From the NCBI GenBank assembly GCA_023376005.1, contig CM042152.1, positions 87,614,262-87,678,261 on the forward strand: DNA of 64,000 nucleotides. The letters are read 5' to 3'. This DNA comes from Doryteuthis pealeii (taxonomy: Eukaryota; Mollusca; Cephalopoda; Myopsida; Loliginidae). Below the pieces are notes generated by a model, which searched no databases, was not told the DNA's origin, and saw only the letters and a list, made by a program, of their open reading frames with translations. Below are positions 1-9,559 of this stretch, piece after piece. Every line of letters starts with the position of its first letter. Position 1 is the stretch's first letter. Made by a program: the position numbers and the translations under genes.

Positions 1-222
1 ATGGATTCATTAACTAGAGTTCAAATCCTGGATGAAGCTCTTTGTATTTCACATAGTGCTAATACCCTTGGGATGCATCAAACTACTCTCCCTCCAGCTA
101 TGGGTAAATAGGGGGTCTTAATCTTAGCTAGGTAACCAGTTTAGGAGAAGGAAAACTCTGAATTCAAACCTGTTAAACTCTGCGTAAGAAATTGACCTTG
201 TATTGCAGAGGGGTTGGTAAAT
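1..222 (+). mobile_element. SINE-A copy, 5' truncated by window edge
   Basis: The copy begins inside the tRNA-related head, with the B-box-like 'agttcaaatcctgg' near position 18. It then runs through the family body (ccctccagctatgggtaaata, gaaaactctgaattcaaacc) to the 3' end 'ggggttggtaaat'. It faces another SINE-A tail to tail across about 20 bp of TA-rich sequence. Confidence 0.85.
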
Positions 223-241
223 TATTATATATATAATATAT

Positions 242-518
242 ATTTACCAACCCCTCCGCACAAGCAGGATGTGACACAAGGTCAATTTCTTAAGTGGAGT
301 TCAACAGGTTTGAATTCAGAGTTTTCCTTTTCCTAGACCGGTTGCCTAACCAAGGTTAAAGAGCCCAGTCTGCCCTACTATTTACCCATAGCTGGAGTAG
401 GATTCATACCTTTCCCAAGGGTATTAGCACTAAGTGAAATAATTGCCACATCCAGGATTTGAACTCAGGTCGACAAGTCCATTTCTCATGACTTTAACCA
501 TTACACCACGCGCTTCCT
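242..518 (-). mobile_element. SINE-A copy, near full length
   Basis: Read on the minus strand, this starts with a tRNA-like head. Its A box is 'tggtgtaatggttaaagtc', as in tRNA-Gln-type genes, and its B box is 'gagttcaaatcc'. It ends with 'ggggttggtaaata'. Together with copy 1-222 it makes an inverted pair that could form a long hairpin. The head implies retroposition of a pol III transcript. Confidence 0.9.
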
Positions 519-584
519 ACATTTATTATATATATATGTGTGCATGTGTGGTGATCACCTCAAATTTGAGCATGATCATCACAT

Positions 585-745
585 AATATGATTTTGGAAA
601 AAATCATAAGGAGATCTTTTATCGAAATCAAAGGAAGAATTGAGACCATCCAGAGTACAGCATTATTCAAATTGTCTAGAATACTCAGAAGAGTCTTGGA
701 GACCTGAGGGGACTTGTTGTCACTCAGACTCCAGTGAAAGACCAT
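585..745 (+). pseudogene. LINE reverse transcriptase C-terminal remnant
   Basis: Frame translation from about 628 gives KGRIETIQSTALF, then SRILRRVLET and a stop. Near-identical peptides recur at 46.38 and 46.52 kb (RGRIETIQNTAQL, ARILRRVLET). I recognise this as the C-terminal end of a non-LTR retrotransposon polyprotein common in invertebrate genomes. It is severely 5' truncated, and the shared 3' UTR 'acttgttgtcactcagact' follows. It is a dead fragment; the clade is not assigned. Confidence 0.65.
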
Positions 746-1554
746 CAGCTTAGACTGGTGTGAAAAATTCTCATAATAATGATATATAAACTGTTATAGG
801 TGATATACCCTATTGACCAATGGAATGCGCCGACGGGTTACTATAAGTAACAGGGATAATTGTGGCTTGGAGTAAGCCAATGCGAGTAAGCCAATAACTC
901 TATTTGTCGGATGCAATTTCCACTTCTCTGTATAGTATTTGTCTACTTTCTGTTAATACATTTTCCTACATTTGTTACCCGTCGTTTTGTTCTTATTTGA
1001 CCCCTTAAAACCTCACAACATAAACAAACAAAAACACTTGAATGAATTAAATGCTGTTAAGGACTTTTTTGACCATTGGGATCCAACCACTGGAAGAAGT
1101 GAGATATTTAAAGTTGCTGGCATAAATTTGGCACACATGAAATTTAAGATCTTATGGAAAATTGCTGTTCCATAATTTCCATATATTCTAGTAACGCTTT
1201 CTAAGACCCCTGCTGACTTAGATTCTTTTCCACAGGTGTGACCGGAGTTGTTGCAATTTGTATCTATTTGACAATCCATCGGTGGCCTACTTTCATGAAC
1301 ATGGAAATTGCTTTTAATTCCTTCTGCTCTACTTAGTTCTTAGTGATCATTTTTAAGAGGAAAAAGTTTTTTTCCCTTATCATTCAGGATTGCTCAGATC
1401 TAACTTTCCTCAGATAAACAAGCTTCCTTTGATGATCAGTCTCTTTAAGTTTACAGTCATTAGCTAAAAAATTGCTGCTCCAAACAGATCTTGTACCTCA
1501 TTTTTGGCCAATGGAGAGTTACTTTTCATTTACTAGTTCCTCCATAAAAAGCAT

Positions 1555-1560
<6 letters not shown>
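746..1560. other. Unassigned sequence
   Basis: I see no supported gene here. Around 1063-1105 the text 'ttttttgaccattgggatcc' is nearly identical to part of the small TIR element at 56.3 kb, so a degraded copy of that element may lie here. Confidence 0.4.
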
Positions 1561-1566
<6 letters not shown>

Positions 1567-1633
<67 letters not shown>

Positions 1634-1634
1634 G
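1567..1634. repeat. (CA)n/(TA)n microsatellite
   Basis: Alternating CA then TA dinucleotides adjoin the left arm of the foldback element at 1667. Confidence 0.9.
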
Positions 1635-1666
1635 AGGAAAAGGGGGTTGGAATGAATCCGACAGAA

Positions 1667-1889
1667 TGAGGTAAAATAGGAGGAATGAAAGAAGAAAACT
1701 CAGACAAAAGTGTGTAGTATATTTTGCTGGAGTATTGAACTCGGTGTCTTCAGCTTTTATTGAATTGTATGATCACTTGTAGGATCCTGATAATTCAATA
1801 AAAGCTGAAGACGCCGAGTTCAAACTCCAGCGAAATATACTACACACTTTTGTCTGAGTTTTCTTCTTTCATTCCTCATATTTTACCTT
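1667..1889. repeat. Foldback element, about 100-bp inverted arms
   Basis: The left arm is 1667-1766, the right arm about 1791-1889, and about 24 bp lie between them. The arms match well (gtgtgtagtatattttgctgg against its complement near 1830-1850). (TA)n-type sequence flanks both sides. The right arm carries CTGAAGA at 1805-1811 and GAAA at 1832-1835, separated by a hairpin (GAGTT/AACTC), like the hammerhead-like motifs of the 28 and 42 kb elements. I could not pair a stem I here. Confidence 0.85.
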
Positions 1890-2183
1890 ATATATAAAAT
1901 ATATATATATTTATTAAAAATAGCAGAATTTAGTGACCCAGGGCAGATATTGAACTTGCGAGCAAAATTAACAAACAGATGCAGGCATAAAAATAAACAC
2001 AAGCTCTGCCTAGGAAATTCTGGTGTTACATAGGGGGTGAAGGTGGGTGTATAGCACATCCGCTGTATTGAAAATGGGCACTGCCCAGCTATAAAATACA
2101 TAACAATGGTAGGAAAAAATACCTGAAGATTCGCACTACTGTGAGAAACTTAAGTAGGTAGTTTTTAAACCATCTGATCTTAA

Positions 2184-2184
<1 letters not shown>

Positions 2185-2223
<39 letters not shown>

Positions 2224-2398
2224 TTAAGGGAGAAAAAGAGATGAAATCAACAATACTTAAACTTGGTTTGAAAATGAAATAGATGAGAGGCTGTCACTTA
2301 TCAAGTGTTGTTGATTTCATGTTTGCTATTCTAACTTAGATATATATGCTCTATCAATGATATTGAGCATTGTATACTTATAAAAGTTGCAAATAAAT

Positions 2399-2440
<42 letters not shown>
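2185..2440. repeat. (TA)n tracts flanking a small inverted repeat
   Basis: (TA)n occurs at 2187-2219 and 2402-2438. Between them, 'atgaaatcaacaatactt' near 2240 is inverted as 'aagtgttgttgatttcat' near 2304-2321, a small foldback with about 45 bp between the arms. Confidence 0.75.
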
Positions 2441-2450
<10 letters not shown>

Positions 2451-2962
2451 GTTTGCGTATGCATGTGTGTGAAAAATTTTAAAGGGATCCAAAATGTCAC
2501 ATACTGCCCACAACTTAAAGTTTCACATGTAGTATACCTGTACAATCATCAGATCCATTGCAGAACACTAGGTCTGTATTTCTATACTATTACTCAAAAT
2601 GCGAGTGGTAGGAGGTATCTAAGGAAAGAAAAGGACAGAAAAATGGATAAAAGATAATGCAAATATTATCTCTCTCCTCCTCCCTTTACTCACTATTCCC
2701 TTTCTGTCTCATTGTTCTTTTGTAACTTTTTTTTGTATTGGATGACACAAACTAGTCTTGATTTTAAGTTGTACAACAAAAAAATATCAAAGTTTCAACA
2801 TTTTGAAATTGAAGATGAAAATATGGAAATAATTAAACATTGCCTAAAGTCTTTTATTTCATCATGGATGAAAAAAAAAATTAAAAAAGTAAAAATATGT
2901 TACAATGGTCAGATTTTATGGGGCTGAAATTTGTGAGTTCATTGGGGTATATTTGCTTTTGA

Positions 2963-3090
2963 AAAAGCTGAGGGATGAGGGGGTTCATACCTTTCCCAAG
3001 AGTATCAATCCAAAAGTGGACATAACAACATGATTGGAGTTTGATGTCGCAGTTCAGTATGTTAGCCACTACACCATGGGGACTCGCCCC
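2963..3090 (-). mobile_element. SINE-B fragment
   Basis: It resembles the copies at 54.12 and 27.03 kb ('gggggttcatacctttccca', then 'gttagccactacaccatggg'). On the minus strand the tRNA-like head reads 'ccatggtgtagtggctaaca', a recognisable pol III A box. The 3' part is missing. Confidence 0.7.
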
Positions 3091-3444
3091 AATTTACCGG
3101 TACAATTCACTGAAAATTATCTATAAACATAATGTAGGACAACGGGCAATTTGGATACAATTGTAAGGACCCTGAAAGATGCCCTTGGGGAAAAATTATC
3201 AAGCCAAAAATTTGATATACAAGGCTGTAATAATGGATGGCGAAAAATAGTAGTAATAATAAAAATTATGGTAAAAGGGTCTATTGCGGGGCATCAGAAT
3301 TGGAAAGAGAAAAAGGTTCCAAAACAATAAAACAAGCTTCACAAATAGAAGATATGGTAATAACACCATTTTGAAAAGCCATGTATTGAAGATTAAGGAC
3401 AATACAAGTGACCAATCATCAAATGGCAAATAATGATAATAATA

Positions 3445-3735
3445 AAAATACCACTTAGACCCTAATGAAGCGCCTAGAGAATAAGTGGCACAAGAATGCT
3501 GCATGCAGTTTTAAACAAATCATGAACCCCCCCCACAAGAAAGCAGTTGTATGGCCACTTGCTGCCTATCACACAAACCATTTGAGTAAAACAAACAAGA
3601 CATGCTAGACACTGCTGGAGAAGCAAGGATGAACTCATAAGTGATTCTCCTGTGGAAAGCTGCATATGGGATACTAGTGTGGGTCGGCCAGCAATGTGTG
3701 ATTCTAGATACTGTGCAGAGGACTTCCGGGAGGGG
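3445..3735 (+). pseudogene. LINE 3' end remnant, decayed
   Basis: This is homologous to the better preserved LINE end at 10.53-11.2 kb. Shared pieces include 'gaatgctgcatgcagt', 'gacactgctggagaagcaag' and 'gatgaactcataa', and translation gives peptides such as RHCWRSKDELIS. Stops and frameshifts abound, so it is nonfunctional. Confidence 0.7.
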
Positions 3736-3834
3736 GGATGGACTTCCCTGTATGAAGAACTGTCTGTTTAGTTAAAGATATGTACTGTTGGATTACCTAC
3801 ATAGTTTATTTATAGCGGTGAAGATTTTCAATTC

Positions 3835-3920
3835 AGATCACTGGAACTGAAGCAGTCTAGTTATGGCATTTCTTTTCTTTAAAAAATGCCATAACTAGAC
3901 TACTTCAGTTCCAGTGATCT
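3835..3920. repeat. Hairpin, 36-bp arms with 14-nt loop
   Basis: 3835-3870 is the inverse complement of 3885-3920 with one mismatch (c/t near the middle). The core motif is 'tctagttatggcatt' and its complement. It is unlike the SINEs and resembles a palindromic MITE end or foldback scar. Confidence 0.9.
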
Positions 3921-4074
3921 TTTGAAAAAGAGATTTTATCTCGAAAATTCAAGAATAAATACAGGTTAACACACACCATTATTATTTTTTTTTCTCTTAA
4001 ACCTGCATTGTGATAGCATTCTAAATCAACCTCTAACCAATATATACACAATGCTTCAAGCAAATTTAAACTCT

Positions 4075-4075
<1 letters not shown>

Positions 4076-4131
<56 letters not shown>

Positions 4132-4143
4132 ATATATATATAT
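4076..4143. repeat. (TA)n microsatellite
   Basis: About 60 bp of near-pure TA dinucleotides with one break. Confidence 0.95.
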
Positions 4144-4179
4144 GAGGCATAACAGATTGGGTAAATCCAACAAAATATG

Positions 4180-4279
4180 ATTGAAAATTGAGGAAATGCA
4201 GATAACACAAAACCCGAGGTGAAATATTATTTGAACAAAGTTGTTTTGTGTTTTATCTGCATTTCCACAATTTTCAATT
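4180..4279. repeat. Foldback, about 35-bp arms
   Basis: 4180-4213 (attgaaaattgaggaaatgc...) pairs with 4243-4279 (...gcatttccacaattttcaat) around a loop of about 29 nt. It is bracketed by (TA)n tracts, like the other foldback elements here. Confidence 0.85.
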
Positions 4280-4313
<34 letters not shown>

Positions 4314-4315
<2 letters not shown>

Positions 4316-4393
4316 ATGTGTATGGTCGGCACTATTGTACTTGGAGAAGTAGTAGTAATCCAAGGTACAGTCTTATTAGAAGAGTGCTCAATA

Positions 4394-4400
<7 letters not shown>
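4314..4400 (+). repeat. 87-bp direct repeat, left copy
   Basis: It starts 'caatgtgtatggtcggcac' and ends 'gagtgctcaatatctgtg'. It is repeated at 4880-4966 with about six differences. Both copies are preceded by (TA)n. Related text, 'attggaagagtgctcaata', recurs near 42350. Confidence 0.9.
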
Positions 4401-4443
<43 letters not shown>

Positions 4444-4617
4444 TGGATGTTTGTTTTTTTAGAAGCATTGTTGAATAAAGTATATATTATTATATTTTTG
4501 CTTGAAGGCAATTACAATGCGTATATCGCATAAAATTCGATAATTATAGAAGATAATGTCCCCTGAGACGTATCAGTATCATTGACAGGTAATTTCACAA
4601 GGATTGTCAGGTGCTGT

Positions 4618-4688
4618 ATCGTGGCCGAGGCAGTATGGTTTCTGACTATCCTGCTGAAGTCTCGGTTTCGATTTCTGTCGGAGGGAAA
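4618..4688 (+). promoter_or_regulatory. tRNA-like (Ser/Leu-type) pol III box region
   Basis: 'cgtggccgaggcagtatgg' resembles the D-arm/A box of tRNA-Ser or tRNA-Leu. 'cggtttcgatttc', about 30 nt later, resembles a B box (GGTTCGANTCC) with one extra T. The cloverleaf is not well conserved, so it is a promoter-like relic and not a tRNA gene. It lies 11 nt upstream of the hammerhead fold. Confidence 0.5.
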
Positions 4689-4698
4689 TCGTTAGTAT

Positions 4699-4744
4699 AC
4701 ATCGCTGATGAGACTTAATAAAGTTGAAACAGTCTGTACGATGT
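4699..4744 (+). ncRNA. Candidate type I hammerhead ribozyme
   Basis: Stem I is acatcg (4699-4704) with cgatgt (4739-4744), 6 bp, extendable by gta/tac beyond a small internal loop. The first core box CTGATGA is at 4705-4711. Stem II is gactt (4712-4716) with aagtt (4721-4725), closed by a G-U pair, with loop aata. The second core box GAA is at 4726-4728. Stem III is aca (4729-4731) with tgt (4735-4737), loop gtc. The nucleotide before the predicted cleavage is A4738, preceded by U, which fits the UH rule. All core nucleotides fit the CUGANGA...GAA...UH consensus. The very short stem III is typical of hammerheads in Penelope-like elements and retrozymes. Activity is untested. Confidence 0.75.
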
Positions 4745-4879
4745 TCTACACACCGAATAATTCTTTACCAAGATTCACTTGACATTATTATCTTCTATAA
4801 TTATCGAATTTTATGCGATATACGCATTGTAATTGCCTTCAAGCAAAAATATAAATAATAATATATATATATATATATA

Positions 4880-4966
4880 TCAATGTGTATGGTTGGCACT
4901 ATTATACTTGAAGAAGCAGTAGTAATCCAAGGTACAGTGTTATTAGAAGAGTGCTCAATATCTGTG
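4880..4966 (+). repeat. 87-bp direct repeat, right copy
   Basis: It matches 4314-4400 and then continues into sequence absent from the left copy ('atagagcgttaatagat'). Confidence 0.9.
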
Positions 4967-5450
4967 ATAGAGCGTTAATAGATAAATATTTTACTTTATA
5001 TTTATTTGCATTGGAACTATTTTGCTACATTTTTTAAGACTGGTAAATCTGTAATTGCTAAACAGAGTGTTTTTTGTTGTCATTTCATATATGATGCTGT
5101 TCTGGATAGAAAATCATACTGCTACAACAGTGTAACGTGAATAGAGCCGACTACCAGGAGGATGATATTTTTAAAATGAAACAAATAAAAACTGTCACAC
5201 TTACTGTCAACAGTAAAATTCATTTCTTAATATCAATTACTTAGATAATTTTTTCAACCTTTAAAAACATGGCTGGTCCAAGTTATGATCATATTTGATT
5301 GTATCTAAAAAAAAAAAAAAAAAAAGTAGGTGGAGCTACCATTGCCACTTGCCTAAGTTCACTTGCATGACAGTTGTTACAGTTTAAAATGTGGGAGGTA
5401 TTTCTGCCACATCTTATATTTTGTTCTTTGTTTTTCCATTTTATTCTGTT
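4967..5450. other. Unassigned AT-rich sequence
   Basis: No gene or family was recognised. An 18-nt A run lies near 5308. Confidence 0.5.
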
Positions 5451-5690
5451 TTCTATTTTTCCTTCTCTTTTAATTTTTCCTCTTCTATTTTTCCTTCTCT
5501 TTTAATTTTTCCTCTTCTATTTTTCCTTCTCTTTTAATTTTCCTCTTCTATTTTTCCTTCTCTTTAATTTTTCTTCTTCTATTTTTCCTTCTCTTTTTAA
5601 TTTTTCCTCTTCTATTTTTCCTTCTCTCTCTTCTCTTTATTTTTCCTTCTCTTTAATTTTTCCTCTTCTATTTCCTCTTCTCTTTTGACA
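5451..5690. repeat. Pyrimidine minisatellite, about 31-33 bp unit
   Basis: At least six imperfect units of the type 'cttctatttttccttctctt' plus 'ttaatttttcct' lie in tandem. Pyrimidine-rich sequence without clear periodicity continues to about 5830. Confidence 0.9.
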
Positions 5691-5829
5691 TTAATTCCTT
5701 TCTTCTATCTCTTTCTCACTTTCTATAATTTCCTTGTCTTCAATGTATTTTCTTTATAATTTCTTTCTTCTTTCTCATTTATCTTTTATAACTTCACCTC
5801 TTCTTTCATTTCTTCTTACCTCTTTTTTT

Positions 5830-7450
5830 AATTTTTTTAATCCTGACATTTTGATCTTAAAATGAGAAGAGCTGCCTCCTTTTTGTGTATATTTTGATAA
5901 TTTCTTTCTATTCTTAAAATTGGTAAAGGCTCTTTGAAACACTGAAAGAAAAAAATCATTATCATTTCTGATTGATGCTTCCCCCATCCATGGAATTTCG
6001 ATTTCTTCTTTCTTTCATTCCCCCATTAGGATATACTTTTGGCATTTGAACATGCTTGTAGGAAGAACTAACATTCAAGGTTTATTGGCAGGATAACGTA
6101 AAAATCACAAAAGTAAAATGTTATCCATGTTTGTATATTTCTTTTTCAAATAAAAAACAGATTACATGATAAGAAAATCTATGTAAATTGTTGTTTTGCT
6201 CACATAAAGATCTCCATCATTTTTCTTGGGGTAGACATGGCACACTGATTAGATGTTCTTTTTTTCACAAGCAAATTTAACCTAACCATGTAAAATATAC
6301 AATTATGATTAGATATTTCAAACAGGTTCAAAGAAATATAATGAAATCTTTTTCTCTTGAATTTCTTTTCCTTTATTTCATTCAGGTTTATCATTTGATG
6401 GTATTTGTTTACTTCATTGTGGGGATTAAAATAAAATTAAAATTTTAAAAAAATATAAAAATAAACTCCCTGTGACGGACAACGAGAAAGGAAAAGGAGC
6501 AAGACATTGTCTTGCCTGCCGGATCGAACTCGCATCCTCCCACATGCAAAAACAAATGCGATTTGGGAACTGGACGTACACGAGGTTCGACTGATTGGGA
6601 TGTTGGGGTAAATATGTCCATAAATAACAAGTGAGTCAGAGCAGCAGAAGCAGTCGATGACGATGACGAAGCGCTTTGCAAATGACCCAGTAAAGAAATG
6701 GATTTTAGTCCAACAGAAACAAAACTAAATAGGAATTGCGATTTTGAACTGTTAAAGAATATTTCGACTACAACGATGGATTTTCCAGCTGCTAGACGAA
6801 GACGAAGAATGTGTTGACCAAAAGAAAGTCTGGCTTGTGAGAAGACTGTGAAATCGCTTGTTTTTGGTCCCCCCTCAGCAGGAACTTCTTGATTCGAATA
6901 TCTATTTCCCTCCCATATATTTTCCCCCCTTCTATACTCCCATGAGCCTTCACCAGGAGAACCCTCTGTTCATGTGTGGGAAAAAGGACCCACTTCCGAC
7001 CCCCAAGAGAATCTTTTGGTCATTCTAGTTTAGACCTTAATTGTGTCTATCACTACTACTGGCCAGGGAGATATTCCTTTGCCACATGGCAACTATGACC
7101 AGTGAATAAAGCCTAAGTCATAAAACCACCTTCTGTCTTTGTCTTTTTCTTTTTGTTCCTTGAATTCCTTCCTTTTCAGTGCGACCACCAAATGAAATAG
7201 GGTGAAAAACAAAACTCTAAGAACACGCACCAAGAATAACCACAGCCACTTTTAAACCTGAAACACTAAATCTCTTGCCACCCCATATTACTAAATCAGA
7301 GTATAGGGATTTCCTTGTCCAACTAAGGAGTGAATGTACATTTACCAAATACTTATATTCTAAGTATAACCAAAACTGCGATATGACAGTACTTCCCCCA
7401 TCTTTAAACTTTTATAAAAAAATTAAAAATTGTAAATTGTCACTTATTTC
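5830..7450. other. Unassigned sequence, possibly the end of an LTR or gene
   Basis: 6470-7200 is less AT-rich than its surroundings and ends with an AATAAA signal (about 7106) followed by a T/G-rich stretch. That could be an LTR or a 3' UTR, but I found no matching second LTR, target duplication or convincing ORF. Confidence 0.3.
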
Positions 7451-7454
7451 AATT

Positions 7455-7557
7455 AGACGCCCCTCTCCCCCGAAACTCTATCATTGTTACTAAAATTATC
7501 CTCTGAAAACACAGTGATCACAACTTCTAGATCAATAGTGGTAACTTTAAGAACAGA
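7455..7557 (+). repeat. About 100-bp dispersed direct repeat, copy 1
   Basis: It shares 'attatcctctgaaaacacag' and 'tgatcacaactt' with 9311-9415. It begins with a C-rich stretch that resembles a SINE-T 3' end. Confidence 0.8.
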
Positions 7558-9080
7558 GCCTAAACTTAAATATAAAGAATAATTTCTATGAATTTCTTGA
7601 TTAAAAAAATTAAATAAATTACATTAAAAAGAGTGCTTTTTCAAGACAGGAAAAAAAAACAGTAAAAATGTGCCATTTCAACAGATACAGATTTTAATTT
7701 ATAAAATTCTCACTTTTCAAAGACTGTAAAACAAATAATTTTTACATGTGATTTAAAAAAAATCCTTCCCCTTTCCTTTCAAGGAATACACTCTAAGGTA
7801 CCTCTGACCACATCATCAGTGATGTAATTCCCAAGATCCTAAGGTGTTTCGGGTCTTTCAACATCATACACCTTCACCTGGGTGACCCAGCTAGTGTTGA
7901 TCAGCCACCAGCTTGGGATGAAGGAATATCTCAGTAGCAAATAACAATATGGTGAACTTTGAGGCTTTATATTAAGTAACACAAGTGGAACATCCATTCA
8001 AATGCAACTCCAGTCTATACCTGTCCCATAAAAAGGTGGGATCCAAGCAAATGGCTATCCCACCCCTTACAGAGAAAGTGAAAGGTCGGAGACGCACTTT
8101 GACAGTCAGAATTGACTAAATAAAGGGTAAGTTAAACTAGTTTTCTTTGAAGTGTGTTTTTTAGTACTTTTTAAAAAAATTACTAAATAATTAACTTAAA
8201 ATAAGCACTTTAGTGTCATGAAAAAAAAAAAATAAGATAATACAGCAAAAATTATATAAAGTTTCATTTATTTTTTCTGAATTTTGTTCAATTTTAATTC
8301 AGGGGTGGGGGTGGGGGTGATTGGTAAAAAAAAAATTCTACCTAAAGACACCAAGATTTTATCATTTCTAGCGGAACATTATACAATCAAAATGGATATT
8401 ATTAGGTATTATTTATTACCAAACTCTACAGCATTAATATTCTCTAACAAAAAAATAGAAGTGCAACAATTCTCAAATCAAAAATAAGATTGCATAAATA
8501 TATATAAAAGTTGTACTTATTCATAAAAACATCTTACACTTGGATTATTTTGTTACATAATTATTAGAACCTAATATTTATGGCAATAGTGTAGAAATCA
8601 AAATGGCCATTATAAGCTACAGCCCACGGCCTTAAAGGATGAGTGACAGCGCTTGACCTCACTCTCACCTTGCCTTCCGGGGATAAATCGTGAGAACCAG
8701 AAGGCATAGAAGACCCTGTCTTCCGGTTTAAGGATAGTAAGTAACTCAGTCAGTTAGCAAGTAGGAGCTGAGCTCATAGGATGTGCGCAGATGTCTGGTT
8801 TGGGGATTTACAAATAAAGTAACATCAAAGTAAATCGAAGTCTTGTGTTTATTACCTAAAAACTAACAATGACACAGGGCTTCTGATAAGGAGAAATCCC
8901 TAAGAGAAACCAGACCCGAAGTCCCCAAGAAAGTCCAGACCTTAGGAGATCTGAGACGCTAGACCAGACCAAGATAGATGATAGAAATACCAAAGATGAT
9001 CAGAATAGCAAAGCCGGCCAGAAGAATAGATGTCCAAGATATAGAAGCAAGTAAGAAGTAAGAAAGGGAATACAACAATT
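7558..9080. other. Unassigned sequence
   Basis: 8610-8880 is moderately GC-rich and ends with AATAAA near 8813, followed about 30 nt later by 'tcttgtgtttatta', which could be an LTR R/U5 boundary. No partner LTR was found. 8880-9050 is purine-rich (many aga/gac words). No gene recognised. Confidence 0.3.
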
Positions 9081-9084
9081 TGGC

Positions 9085-9340
9085 ACTGGGTAGTTTAACT
9101 CAGTTGGTAGAGGACCCGTCTAGTGAACCACAAGGTTTCTAATTCAAAACTGGTCCTCACCAACTCAGCATATGAGTAAGCACAACTTGGATCTGAGTAA
9201 GTTTGGGAGCTGATGGTAGGTGTGTCACTCCACCTCAGATGCAAAAACAATCTCCCTAGTCTAGCGCTAGTGAAAAGGGACTAGACCCCTCCCTGTCCGG
9301 CTGATTGAACCATAGACGACCCCCCTGCCCCAAGCTCTCT
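9085..9340 (+). mobile_element. SINE-T copy (tRNA-derived)
   Basis: The head reads 'tagtttaactcagttggtag' (A box) and, after about 40 nt, 'ggtttctaattcaaaactgg' (degenerate B box). Then follow the family body 'gagctgatggtaggtgtg' and 'aaacaatctccctagtctag' and a C-rich end. Related copies are at 11.43, 35.46, 35.66, 56.03 and 62.3 kb. Confidence 0.8.
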
Positions 9341-9415
9341 TATTGTTACCAGAATTATCCTCTGAAAACACAGTGATCACAACTTAAAGATCAATAGTGG
9401 TAACTATAAGAACAG
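9341..9415 (+). repeat. Dispersed direct repeat, copy 2
   Basis: This matches 7481-7557 about 1.86 kb upstream; the matched block extends left to about 9311. Confidence 0.8.
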
Positions 9416-9534
9416 CAAGGAATTTGCTCATTACTGTGTTTTTATCATATATTTACACAGGTTCATTTTTATTCAGACAAATACATTTAGATATCCGCAT
9501 CAGATATTTATATCAGCAGACATCTGCATCTCAA

Positions 9535-9557
9535 CACACACACACACACACACACAT
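9535..9557. repeat. (CA)n microsatellite
   Basis: About 11 CA repeats. Confidence 0.95.
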
Positions 9558-9559
9558 AA

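Larger units (their letters stand above)
4485..4855. mobile_element. Foldback retroelement-like unit with tRNA-like region and hammerhead ribozyme
   Basis: Inverted arms of about 68-70 bp (4485-4552 and 4786-4855, core 'cgcataaaattcgataatt') enclose about 235 bp. The interior holds a tRNA-like A box/B box region (about 4618-4688) and then a hammerhead-ribozyme fold (4699-4744). The unit is bracketed by (TA)n and by 87-bp direct repeats (4314-4400 and 4880-4966). Schistosome Sm-alpha SINEs and metazoan retrozymes are known to combine short retroposons with hammerhead ribozymes. Assigning this unit to such a class is inference. Confidence 0.7.
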
